The notes below the pieces were generated by a model. It saw nothing but the letters and a program-made list of their open reading frames with translations, had not been told where the DNA came from and ran no database searches. Positions 48,691-60,586 of a stretch of 64,000 nucleotides of DNA are shown here, in pieces. The stretch lies in assembly GCF_000002235.5 (NCBI RefSeq), contig NW_022145611.1, positions 16,334,633 through 16,398,632 on the forward strand. The letters run 5' to 3'. This stretch comes from Strongylocentrotus purpuratus (Eukaryota > Echinodermata > Echinoidea > Camarodonta > Strongylocentrotidae). Position numbers and translations under genes: made by a program. Within the stretch, counting starts at the first letter, position 1; each line of letters opens with the position of its first letter.

Positions 48691-49623
48691 AACTAACAAG
48701 TGATTAAACATTTCATTTATAGGGAATATGAGCATTGATACTTTTTTGTGAAGTGATGGTGAAACAGGTAAATCATTCTCATATCAGTCATGAACACCCA
48801 ATCACATTCACGTACAAATTCGATATGGTTTGATAGATATCATAATCCTTAACTTGAAGAGAAATGGAATGCATTACTCACCCATCTATATCTCAAATCT
48901 GCCTATTTTATCAATCGCAAAAAAGTCATAGTCACTGGTTCTTTAAGGGAAATTTTGCAATGTAGGAAGCGAACAAGGAAACTTTAGTGCAACATTTTGG
49001 TGATCCTTGGAATTGGTTTAGCGTACCGTCCTTAGTCCTATCACCTCCCTGGCCTTAGCTTTGCCCCGACATGTCAGCTACCCCACAGTGCGTATAGGTT
49101 TATCCGCACGTACTATATGCAAACTCTGCAGCCAAATGTGGTACGTGATTGTCAAATTAAAGCTTGTGTCCATTTTGTTCGGACTGACAAAGACCACAGC
49201 TGAAATTCAATGGATACTGATTTTCTAATGTGAACATCGAAGGAACGGAACAACCCTTTTGTATGTACTGAGTTTAATCATGCGTGAACACCACCCCCCC
49301 CCCCCCCCCGCCCCATCCCTCCCTTCTTCCTACTCATTATCTTCCCCGGATCGCTGAATCATGTAAATTCTAGTTGTGGTATAAATCAGAGGCAGCGAAG
49401 CCGGGGAAGGGGCACATTGCCCCGCCATTTTTCCAAGTACCCCTAAAGTGCCCCCTTTGTTAAAACCTCAGACACTGCCCCTTTTTATTTCTAATAGGTG
49501 CCCATTCCCCTTCTGATAAAAGTATCCCTTTTCATCTTTGATGAGTGCCTCTTCTCACCTCTGATAAGTGCACCCTTTTTATTTTGATACGTGCCCCTTT
49601 TCTTTTTTAATAAGAGCCACTTC

Positions 49624-50196
49624 CATATTGCTCCGATTGTCTCAATTTCGTTCGCGTGAACATTGCCAGCACAAACCACTGACCTCTACCTCCTGAACGG
49701 ATCATCGCCCATTCCCATTCACTATACGTTACGTGCTAAAATGCTGTATTGTCTGACCGTTCATGAATATTCATGTTTTTGCTAAACTCGGCAAAATGTT
49801 TGCTTTTACTAAATCGAAAAATTACGGTGGGGGGTTGGATGAATTGGACATAATGAAATAGGCAGAAGTGATTTATGATACTTCATGCTTTTTATGTTTC
49901 GTGTGCTCGACCTATAACCTTCAAATCGCTTGGTAAACTGAGTCCAAAGTTAGACTTGTTTCACATGTGTATTATAGGCAATGACGAGCTTGCAACCTAT
50001 TTTGAAAAATTACGGTGGCGTGGGTGAACTTTCAAAAGTCAATGAGACATGAGGGCTCCAATGAAAGAGCTAGTGATAACGTGTTAGGCACTGATCTCTA
50101 CGATTTTTCCGTAGAGATCAGTGGTGTTAGGCTGCTGGCTCTGATCATGCTCTGACGATAGGGGGCGTTGTGAAATGAGACTAAACGGAGCCATAT
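49624..50196. mobile_element. Inverted-repeat element inserted in the minisatellite, about 570 bp
   Basis: The ends CATATTGCTCCGATTGTCTC and, inverted from the right, CATATGGCTCCGTTTAGTCTC match over most of about 28 bp. The minisatellite resumes on both sides. Inside is a perfect hairpin (50089-50123). No ORF of note. Target duplication not resolved because the host is itself repetitive. Confidence 0.65.
50089..50123. repeat. Perfect 14-bp hairpin
   Basis: CACTGATCTCTACG, a 7-nt loop (ATTTTTC), then CGTAGAGATCAGTG. Confidence 0.85.
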
Positions 50197-51375
50197 GCCC
50201 CTTCTCATAAATGCCCCTTCTGACATCTTTGATAAATGCCTCTATTAAAATCTCATAGGAGCCCCTTTTCCTTCGAAAAGTGCCAATTTTCCTTTGCAAT
50301 AAGTGCCCCTTTCCATTCTCACAATTTACCCTATTCATCTCAGGTGAGTGCCCCTTCTCGGTTATAAAAATGGCCCCTTACCATCTCTGATAAGTGCCCC
50401 ATCATCTCTTATAAGGCTCTTTTCATTTCCGATGAGTGCCCTTGTTCAAATTTGAGAGGTACCCCCTTTAATTCTATAACAAGTGCCCCTTTAATATATA
50501 TGGTAAGTGCCCCTGTTATTTAAACACCTTCCCCTTTTCCTTTGTAATAAGTGTCCCTTTTCCCGTTCTCATAGGTGCCTTTCTTTATTTATGGTGAGTG
50601 CCCCTGCAAAAAGTGCTCCATTTTTACCCCAGATAATTCCCCTTTTTAATTTGATATGTGCTCTTTTTTTTCTTTTAATCAGTGTCCTTTTCCCTTTGAA
50701 TATGTGCCTTACCCCCCCCCCCCCTCATTACTTTCACAATGAAATGTGTTCCTAATTTATAGCGATTAAGTGCAACTTTTTCTTAATTTCACCCTTGCTC
50801 GCATTTTAAGGTGATATATGTATATTTTTTATTAAAGATCTTTTCAGTCTTTTATGATTAGATTGTGCCTAAAACCCCACGGGGATCGTTCTTTCCTCTT
50901 TAAAAGGTGGGATTTTTCGGACTGAGAGCTCAAAAATCTTTAGAATTTTGCTCGCTCACCTTACTCGTTCGCAAATAGATATTCAGACCATCACACCCGA
51001 CTGCAAAGTATGATGGTTTAGAGGTATCTTGGACCATGTAAATAGAGAAACAAACATTGAAATCATCCCTGATAAATGATAATACATTGTAAACACAATA
51101 TAGGGGTAAACACCAATGTCTAAAAAATGTATGGGAGACCCATAGAGATATATAACTACATATCTCTATATGGGGAGACCACAACATTTATGGTATAGCG
51201 TCCTCAACGTCTGATTAGGGAAACAATCTCAAGTCCTTTTGCCTTTTTCCCGGGAAGTGGGAACTGTCTTTGAAATCAAGGAAAATTAGTACAAAATCTA
51301 TTGCTACCGATTTCATTTTGGTGTTAAAACCAACCCGTTATTTATAGAAACTGATTAAGGTTAACAAAAGGAGCT

Positions 51376-53839
51376 ATGGCAGGTATGCAACCACCGAATG
51401 TCGCATCAATGGGAGGTGTTCCTCAGTCGCATCCTCAAGCGATGCCAGGCCAGCCGACCCCGCCGACACAGGTCCCACAACAGGGTACTCAGGGGCAGCA
51501 GCCGCCGCAGCAGCAGGCTGCAGCATCTCATCATCATCAACAACAACACCAAGAACATGATGCCATTGCCAAAGTGAAGATGACTGTGGTCTTATTGAAA
51601 GAGGCATTGAGGGTGAGAACAACCTAGACTAATTATTTGTATTAGTATTGTCAGTACTCAGTAGGTCATTTGCCAGGTTTCTGGTGCGAAAAAAAGAAGA
51701 TTTCGGCACTAATTACGATGTGGATGAATTTTTATTTCACTGTTTATTGTTTAATTTATTCATAATGTGTAAATTGTAGTGGCAGTAAGTGTGGAAGAAA
51801 TGGAAATGATTATTTCAAGATTAGTCAGTATTGATGAGTTGGAAAATCTTACACTAATTAATCATAATAAACTCTCCAAACAGAATTTCTGAGCATATTC
51901 AGTATTGCTTTCAGACTGAGTTGAATCAACCTAGACTAATTTGTAAGTGCAATTATGCTGTCACCGCGACAGATTTTTGTAATGTAAATTATCAATCACT
52001 ATTTGATTATTCAATTTTTAAACATGTTCATGTCATGTGAACAGCAAGTTCCTTCAATAAGTTGGAACATGTAAACAAACAAAAAAGGCCCACTTATGAT
52101 GTGAAAAGATGTCAGAAAAAAAAAATTCAAGTATAATGTGCAATCCTATCTAATCTAGATCTATGCATTGCTGCTGTATGATTCTTTTCTTTACAAGGTG
52201 CAGAGAAATGTATTAATATTTTGCCTGTGTGTATTATAAACTAAATGATTCATCTGAATATTAATATCATAATCACTTTCAACTTTCAATATATTTATAT
52301 TTCTAATCTTCATATTTGTTTTTATGTTTTCTAGAACCTTATGAAGATTTCTGCTCAGGCCTTTGCTCATTCTGCCACGATTGACAATACAACGTAAGTC
52401 AATACGCATTTAATTTTTTACATGTATTCAGATAAGTGTAGGAGTACACATGACTTGGCATAAATATAGATGTTCATACAAGCTGTGTTTTACATATTTC
52501 ATAGCCCTTTGGAAAGACCTTTGAAAAAGACCATACCCCTGGTAGAACTATGTGCATGTTGATTTATCAAGCCTCAACATTAGTTGAGGTCAACGATATA
52601 TGGGTCTCTGAATTCAGAATATCCCCCAATTTGTTTAAACTATTGAAATAAGACATAAAGTAGTATCCCCTTGTTTTTTGCATAATTTTATGGTCTTACT
52701 CTTGTTAATAGATTAAGGAAATTCTGGAGCCCTAATTAAATGTATGAGTGAATGCATTTCACTCATTATTTACTTTTTGTTCATATACATTAAATGAAAT
52801 CAGATTGAAGCATTGGGTAAAGAACGAAATTCTGACCGAAAGGCCATTTATTTCTTCTACTCTTTGTAAAGAAAATGTGTAAGTTTACTTTAGTATACTG
52901 TTTTCTGTATTGATACTGTTTTCTGTATTGATGGCACATTATTTGTGTTAAAAAAACTACATTCTTGTGTTTGTTTCTTTCTTTATAATTTCAGTAAAAC
53001 TTCAGATGAGATTGCAGCAAGATTTGATAAAAGCTTGGAGGAATTCTATTCTCTGTGTGATCAGCTGGAGTTGTCACTTGTAAGTAGAGTAAAATACATG
53101 CCTCACTATATAAATGATCAGTAATTAAGCTGATTTGATTTGTTAATGTTTTATTAGATGTATCTGATACTATCTACCTTTAAAATGTTTAAATTTTAAA
53201 GTTTATGAGTAATGTTAAATGGTATAATTGCATTCCTTTTCAAGCATACAAATCATTCCTCTTCAAGTGATGTCTTATCTGTTATTGTTTGTTTCTTTAA
53301 TTCGTAGTTTGCTTGTATCAATTATGTTGCCCACACAAACAAACAATTTCAATACACATGAAAATAAAATATTTAGCATTGATGTCATCATGTCAGTAAT
53401 AAAAAGAATTTACTCTTCTTGAAACACTTACTGCTTTAAAAGTTTTTAAAAGAGTTGTATTTTGCAACCTGTTTTTTCTGTTGTGTGAAATTATATCAGT
53501 GTAGTTTAATTGAAAGTGAAGAAAGTAGAGGGTGAAAAGAACCCTGTTGTTTATATCATGAAAAATTTCTAAATTTGAATGACCAAATGACTGATAAATT
53601 TATCTAAACTTTTGTTTACACAGCGTCTTGCCTACGACTGCACGACCCAGTTCATGGACGGGGCACGCTATACCCCTGTACCGCTTGTCCATTCCCATAA
53701 ACCAGACATGATGCCGACGGAAGCCCTGACCTACGGCCAATACATCAGTACAGTGAAGGCTCAGATACAGTGCGCTTCCGACGTTCATACCGCCCTCTTG
53801 GACTGCTGCCAGAAATTAGGGCATTCAAGCCAGACATAA
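51376..53839 (+). CDS. MED29: Mediator complex subunit 29 (Intersex homologue)
   Basis: Subunit of the Mediator tail/upper module that links transcription factors to RNA polymerase II; the Drosophila orthologue is intersex. Exons: 51376-51612, 52335-52393, 52995-53079, 53624-53839, in phase, 198 residues (human 200). Residues 1-60 are low complexity (Pro, Gln, His), as in other MED29 N termini. The conserved core then reads VKMTVVLLKEALR, NLMKISAQAF, RFDKSLEEFYSLCDQLELSL, RLAYDCTTQF and ALTYGQYISTVKAQIQCASD, ending VHTALLDCCQKLG. These parallel human LKESLQTLMKVAAQNL, RFDKCLEEFYALCDQLELCL and IHTALLDCANKV. Nuclear; no signal or membrane segment. The start has a good context (GAGCTATGG). It is convergent with the ASPP gene. 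Confidence 0.95.
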
Positions 53840-55320
53840 CGAACTGTGAAAGCAGGCCAATGACCAATGAACATTTTGTATGTTATAGACTTGATGGAGC
53901 AAGGAGAATGTGATATTTGATTTTTGATTAACTAATGTGCATGGAAATTCTGAAAGTGGATTTGGACAAGAGGTTGGCAAAAGCTTTGCAGGAAACTACT
54001 GACGACGTGAAACACATGAACAACTCAACTGCTATGTGAGGTTGTGAGCTTGAATTTGGATTCACTGTATCAGTGTATGGAATGGATGGACTTGATCTTC
54101 ATTGAGATCTAAACACAAAGTGGGAAAATGTATGATGACTCCAAACTGAATAATAATAGTCAAGAACATTAGAATGCTGAATCACCTGTCTTTATTTTGT
54201 ATGTTTTTATCATTGTAAAGATTTTTTTAATACTGGACGGATAATGATAACAATTATGATAATAATAATGGTAGTATGGACACTGTACATGTAGGATACA
54301 GTGATCCTACATCTGGATTTCAAACTGCTTGTTCCTTAAAGAGCATATTCTCCAAAATGGAAGTAACTACATGTACCGGTATGTTAAGACTACGTATGCA
54401 ATTGGGGAGTGGCATCATGGAAGGATGATTGAATCCTGTACAACTCATAGCAAAGAAAATGCGAACTTTAGAGCAGTGGGCCATTTCCCTTAATGCATAC
54501 ATGTACATCTTTCCAACGGCTAAGTATATTGAAAAGGATAAACTCTGAGTAGTGAGCATCCCAGAAAAGGCAATTAATTAACTGAGGTCATTTTAACATT
54601 CCTCTCTTAAATGATTCTCAGATGATAGGAATCACTAATCTTGTAATATATGAAGTAAACAAGTGCCATGAAAAAAATAAGTATGTTCTGGCAATTCTGT
54701 AATATCAAAGGGGAAGTCTGGCCCAAGGATAAGGGTTTTCTGAAAGAAGAAGTCTGGATCTGGGCTTTATAGTCTTTTCTGTTGATTGATGTCCTTGGAT
54801 CATGTGAAGACTATTGATTTTTTCATCATTAAAACATTTTTACATAAAAAAAGATGCATTGTCGTTTGATTTCAGTTTTTCATGATTGCTCAGCATGTTT
54901 AGGAGAGAGTAAAAGTTTTATATGACATTGACACGTTTGTCTAAATGCAAGCGAAAATCTTTACATTATTTTTTTGCTTAGGTGGTTTCTTATCTATTAT
55001 TGCAACCTTTGTGTCTCAAAACTATTTTTTTTTTAAATACAGAGCAGGTATCAAGATTGAAAGAAAGGAACAAACACAGACCCATTGCTATTTGGTGAAG
55101 AGTAAAAACTAGGAAAGACTTCGTTTGTAGAATGAATTTGAACGGTTGGTGTGGTTGTACACTTTTTTCTGCAAAAAGTGCTCCGTGATTATTTCCTACA
55201 CTAACCAAAGTCTTAACAGCAACCCTAGACACAACACCATATCTAACCCTAGCCCTAGAGCTAACCTAAGACACAACTGCAGCCCTAACCTTAAACCCAG
55301 AGCCAAAATCCGAACATGAG
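53840..55320. other. MED29 3' flank
   Basis: Likely 3' UTR followed by intergenic DNA. A degenerate telomere-like stretch of CCCTAA/CCCTAG units lies at 55220-55310. No exon recognised. Confidence 0.5.
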
Positions 55321-55329
55321 TTGGTGTTT

Positions 55330-55815
55330 GACCGTGTAGTAGTAATAGTATTAAGGCTTATTCAATACCAGTTGTTTTTAGCTTATAACCCTAAAGCCTG
55401 TAGGATGCCTATACAATAGCAGAAATTAATGAATGCAAAGTTAAATTCTGTCTTCACATGTGAGAAAAGAGAAAAAAGGATTATGTGTAGGATGAAGTGT
55501 AATTGTTGGTGTTTCACCTTGTAAAATAGACAAATGTATTCAACCGCATATTTTTAGCTGATAACCCCAAAGATTGTAAGATGCCAATATGAATATGACA
55601 GCAAAAGTTGAATGAATAAAAGGTGAATTCCATTCTTACAGGTGAGAAAACGGCAAATGGAAAATGGTTGTGTGATATGAATTTTGGGTGGATTGTATAT
55701 GACCTTGTAGAATAGCAATGCATTTGTCTTTAGCTCATGACCCCAAAACTTGTAGGATGCCTATGTGACAGCAGGAATTAATGATTGTGAGGTGAATTCT
55801 GCTCTTACTGGTGCT
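55330..55815. repeat. Tandem repeat, about 2.7 copies of a 176-179 bp unit
   Basis: The marker TTTAGCT-ATAACCCCAAAG recurs near 55377, 55553 and 55732. Each is followed by TGTAAGATGCC-ATATGA, ACAGCA and GGTGAATTC-TTCTTAC, and preceded by ACCTTGTA-AATAG. A faint earlier copy may begin near 55080. Confidence 0.8.
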
Positions 55816-55819
55816 ATCA

Positions 55820-58790
55820 TGCTTGAGAGTTAGTTGATACTGAAAGGGGTTTTGATAATGGTCTAGTGAACAATGCCATCCCCACAAGACATTTAACTAA
55901 TTGGTTCAAGATGCTGTAACAGCAACATTCACAGACTTTATAATTCTAAGACCACATCGTTTTCCCTCTCTCTTTCTCTCCCTCCAGTCCACCTCTCTCA
56001 CCTTCCTCTGTCTTTCATAGCTTCACAGTCTCAATACTATCTTATTCTCTCATCCTCATGTCTTTTTCTTTCATAGTCAAGTAGCTTTGTGCAGTAATTT
56101 CTATGTGAAAACTTGAGTCACTTGCTTATTGAAATATCAGTTTTTCACCACAGCACTAATGTAAAGACCCCAAGACTAAAATATCTTTTATATCTTTTTT
56201 AAAACAAATAACTGTATAATTACGGGCCAACTGACATTTTTTACCCTTCAAAATGTCACATAGGGGCAGGGTTAGGGTTAGTCATAGATATAGTCATTAC
56301 ATCAGGATCTAGACCAAGTACATAATGTACGCCCAAATCATTATTTACACAAAATTAAAACAAACATATCAAGGACAAAACAAGATGAATAAAAAGACAC
56401 AGGCACAAGTATCTCTTCATGTAACGAACTGTTTCATTACAATATTATTATTCTTATCAATCATACATATATTTGTACATCACACCGATAACTTGTACGA
56501 AAACAAACCATTTTATGTACATGTTGTGCAGCTTGTTGTGAATACTTATAACAGGACTACCTCCTAAATTCCAGCTTGATTAAAGATATGAATACAATCA
56601 ATGAGAATCCATCCCGACATCCATCGTAACAACTATAAGAATACAAGGTCATGGTGCAAATAAATGTACAGATTGTGCAAGTTCCTATATAAATATACAA
56701 TTACTTTCTTTCAAAACGAAAGTAATATAAAAGAGAATTGAATACATAAAATCAGGTGTTGGCTTGAAAACAAGACATCTTGATGAATACTCTCCTAATC
56801 AATAATAAAAGTTAATTTAAGTCTTTCTTGATTCCATGACAAATTTGGAATTTCATTTCTGTGTTTAAATACAAAATTACAGTATTTTCATCATAAAATC
56901 ATTTTATTAAGTCCTCTTAATGAAATCAAATGATAAATATAAAAGCATTGTAACAAGTGGTTAATGTGTACATAATGCCATTGGGGCTCTACGTATAACA
57001 TAGCACCAAGGTGAATACAAAATCTGAATGTCCGTTATTTAGCGAGAAGGAGAAAAATATAAATGGTGTGCATGGTTCATAGGCTATTTCAAATGCTGAA
57101 AAATCTATATAAAAAATACCATAGAAACTTTTCCTAGGAAGTCAGAGAATTTTGATGATGATGATGATGATGATGATAATGATGATGATCAAGAAGACAA
57201 TGATTTCATTCTTATCAGCCTTTCCTGAGAAATACATTCAGGTTAATAGAAATGTCAACACTTGCCTAATTAGGAAAGTACATCATACAACTTCTAGAAA
57301 GGGTTCCAAATTCACTGGCCCCAACTTTATCAGGAGGTATTTTAACATTGTATCAACTTGCTCACTCTGTGCTTGTTAGTTGATCAGTGCAGATTTATCA
57401 ATATTGTGTTGGTCATTGATTTTTGCTAAGTTTAGTGAATATTTCTGATTTTTGACTAATTGGATGGTTACTGTATTAGGCCTATGGGAATGAGAGAAGT
57501 ATGTAGCCAATGGGTTAATTTCATGGCATAAAATGGCCCACATGGGCTGAATGATATCAAAATTTAGTTTCCCATATGGTCATTTTGGTTGCCTCTATAC
57601 ACCAGGGCAAGTGGTTTTATGGCCCCTTGCTGACTGAACAGGATCAAATTGTCTGTGCCTAGCTTGTCTTCTTCTTCTTCTTCGTTTGGTATTATAATGG
57701 CTATTAGTCAAATTTGACTATTGTTGCCAATTTCATCGCATCTCTTAATGTCTTGGTAAAATAATTTTTTAATTTTTTATTTTAAGGATGGTATCTCTAC
57801 TTTACAAATTAAAAAGCAAAACATTCTCACAAAACACCTCCTTACCAATCCAAAAGCACACTAACATGGTGCAATCACATACCAAACCAACCAGATATAG
57901 ATATTCTTCACATTAGAACATACACTTTCAAGGCATTATTACCATGGACCTGCAGTGTTACATTTTCTTTTATTTTTGTATCTTCAGCAATATCTATGTT
58001 ATTGATCATAAATAAAACCTACTGCATTTGATGAAGCCATATAAACGTCTTGTTCAGTCCTGAACCCACAAATAAAATATTACATTAAAATATCATAAAT
58101 AATACTTATAAAAATAAATGAAATTGTACTTTCCTGTTCTAAAATATGTATAAACTTTCACTTACGGTACGTAAAGAAAGGAAACTACAGAATATGGCGT
58201 ATTACATGCTGTAACAGAACTTCATATGAACTTAATACTTTATAATGCCTGGGACCTATATATCCTCTTAGTACATCAAATTCATGATGAGTTGCATAGA
58301 ACAATTGAAAACCTTGTGTATCTACTCATCTACTCCATAATTTATCTGGTGGTAGCAAATTATTAACACCAAGCAAATTCTTTCTACGTTATTTTTCTAA
58401 AGAGAAATACATTAATCAAGGTTGGACTCTATTTTTTAAAAACCAGTACTTATATATGTATTGCGCAAGATTTAAACAACCCAGCAGCCCTGGGAATATG
58501 TTCTCACGCTCCTAAGAAGTCAGATAATACCAACTTTATTCTCATGAACTATAATGATATTATTAAAATAAAGTTATTTAAACTGAAATTTAAACTCTGA
58601 AACATGTACCATTATCTTGTCTTATCCATGATGCTCAGTGCAAAAATTCAATAAAGAAATAAGAGAAATGGAGAAAGGATAACAAATAACTAATTCTTAT
58701 ATCTAATGGGAATGAATAGGGGAAAAATATATATGTACAAAACTTAAAAAATCAATACAACACAAATAATAAATACATCCATTATATAAA
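55820..58790. other. Intergenic DNA between MED29 and the ASPP gene
   Basis: AT-rich with microsatellites, including (GAT)n at 57154-57190 and (CTT)n at 57667-57682. No exon supported on either strand. The part nearest 58790 may be ASPP 3' UTR. Confidence 0.5.
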
Positions 58791-59348
58791 GTCACTGATC
58801 TTGTCAATGTATGATACAGTTTACAGTGTCCACCACATTAAAGCTCGGGGGTTGACCGGGCCTATAGCTTGGATCGCCTCATGTGCTGTACAGCTAGAGG
58901 CAGGCTGACTGGGAGGAGACTGGTAGTCTTGTCTTTGGGCCATGCTTTCTTTGGTCATCTGACATCAGCAATGCGAGAATGTACTAGATGAATTGAGGCA
59001 TGTCCAAGCAGATCCTGGTCTACCCCCGCATGGGTGTTTCAGATCCTGGTCTACCTTGGTCCATGACTGCAGAGAGCCTATGTATGAAAGGCTATCATCT
59101 ATAGAGAGGCTTCACTCGTGGGTAAGACTGTTGGAGGAAAAAAAAGACAGGACTAAAATTGTAAAATAGGATATCTAATAATCTATAATAGATAATAGTA
59201 CATATTTTACACAGAACAAATTAAAAAGACATGCATGGTCAAGGGACACATTAAAATATATTATTTGTCTGAAGATGATACTATACCAAGTATAACAGAA
59301 CCCTTGCTCTTCTTGAAATCCTTTACTGAAAGAAGTTTACATTTTCTT

Positions 59349-59790
59349 TCTCATTTGACATTCATCATCTTTCTTCAACAACAAAAATCCCTTGAACAAG
59401 AACAAATACCAAGAACCCTTGAAAGACTTTCTCAAGGATGTCTTGCCACCAGCAGAGTCTTTGCAAGATATCCTCCTTCTCATTTGACATTTATCATCTT
59501 TCTTAAAAAAAAAATCCCTCTTCCATTATTGAACATGAACAGATACAAAAACTCTTGAAAGACTTTCTCGCGGCTATCTTGCCACCAGCAGAGTCTTCGC
59601 ATAATATCCTCCTTCTCAAGTTGCACTTATAATCTAAATCAAAGCCCTTCATCTCATTAGACATTTATCATCTTTCTTCAAAAAAATCCCTCTTCCATTC
59701 TTGAACAAGAACAAATACAAAGAACCTTTGAAAGATTTTGTCAAAGATATCTTGCCATCAACCAGCAGTCTTTGCAAGATATCCCCTTTC
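59349..59790 (-). repeat. Three tandem copies of a 130-bp repeat abutting the ASPP stop codon
   Basis: On the plus strand, TCATTTGACATTTATCATCT starts copies near 59351, 59480 and 59654. Each runs through CCCTCTTCCATT, GAACAAGAACAAATAC, CTTGAAAGACTTTCTC and TCTTGCCACCAGCAGAGTCT to TTTGCAAGATATCC. The last copy ends within a few bases of the ASPP coding end, so the array would be the first part of its 3' UTR. Confidence 0.8.
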
Positions 59791-60536
59791 TCACTTTGCC
59801 TTGATAGGTAGGATAGAACCTCGGGGATGACTTACCGCTAGCAGGTTTCTTGGAATGTATCCTTCATTGTCGTTGACCCTGGCCCACCACCACTCCTCCT
59901 CCTTGTCATCTCCCTTCCTCTTGATGGATACCTCATCCCCATCACGGAAGCTCATCTCATCCTCCTTCTCAGCAGAGTAGGAGTAGACGGCGCAGACCGG
60001 GACATTGGGGTCAGCACCCATCTTCTTTTGCATTCCTGTGTGGTGGGTGGAACGGAAAGATTATAAATTAAAATGATGGTGGCATATTTTTATCTATTAA
60101 AGACTACTGTGATGATGTTGTGTACGGGTGAGAGATAATTTAAAAATCACCTTTTCACAAGTTGTAAAAGAGTTTTTTCTCTTACATTACACATTGGTAA
60201 AGCATTGTGTCTGTTCTGTTTAGATATTTCGCTCCTGTACAACTGACCATCTTGTAAAGGTTCATCTAGTTGCAAGTACACTTTTCAAACAAATATCCAG
60301 AGTCTACTGATTTCAAAGATAGTTTGAAAAACAGGTAATAGGAAAAAGAGAAAGAGAAATAAAGAAAGCACCTGGGAAAAATCAAAGAAGAGAGAGACAG
60401 CTGCAGAATACGATAACAAACAAAAATTGAAAATAACCTCGCATCTACATTTCTTAACACCTAGACAAAGTTCCTAAAATAGACAAGCATACAAACACAA
60501 GCCCCCCAAAAAATGAGAGGGAGAGAGAGAGGGAGG

Positions 60537-60586
<50 letters not shown>

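Larger units (their letters stand above)
49430..50740. repeat. Degenerate minisatellite, unit about 25-30 bp
   Basis: Units of the form GATAAGTGCCCCTTTTCATT recur some 25 times with heavy drift, at 49430-49622 and again at 50197-50740, interrupted by the element at 49624-50196. ORFs within it reflect the period. Confidence 0.85.

Noticed and set aside
51374-51622. Minus-strand ORF over MED29 exon 1
   Set aside because: Antisense to the Pro/Gln/His-rich N terminus of MED29, without splice or homology support.
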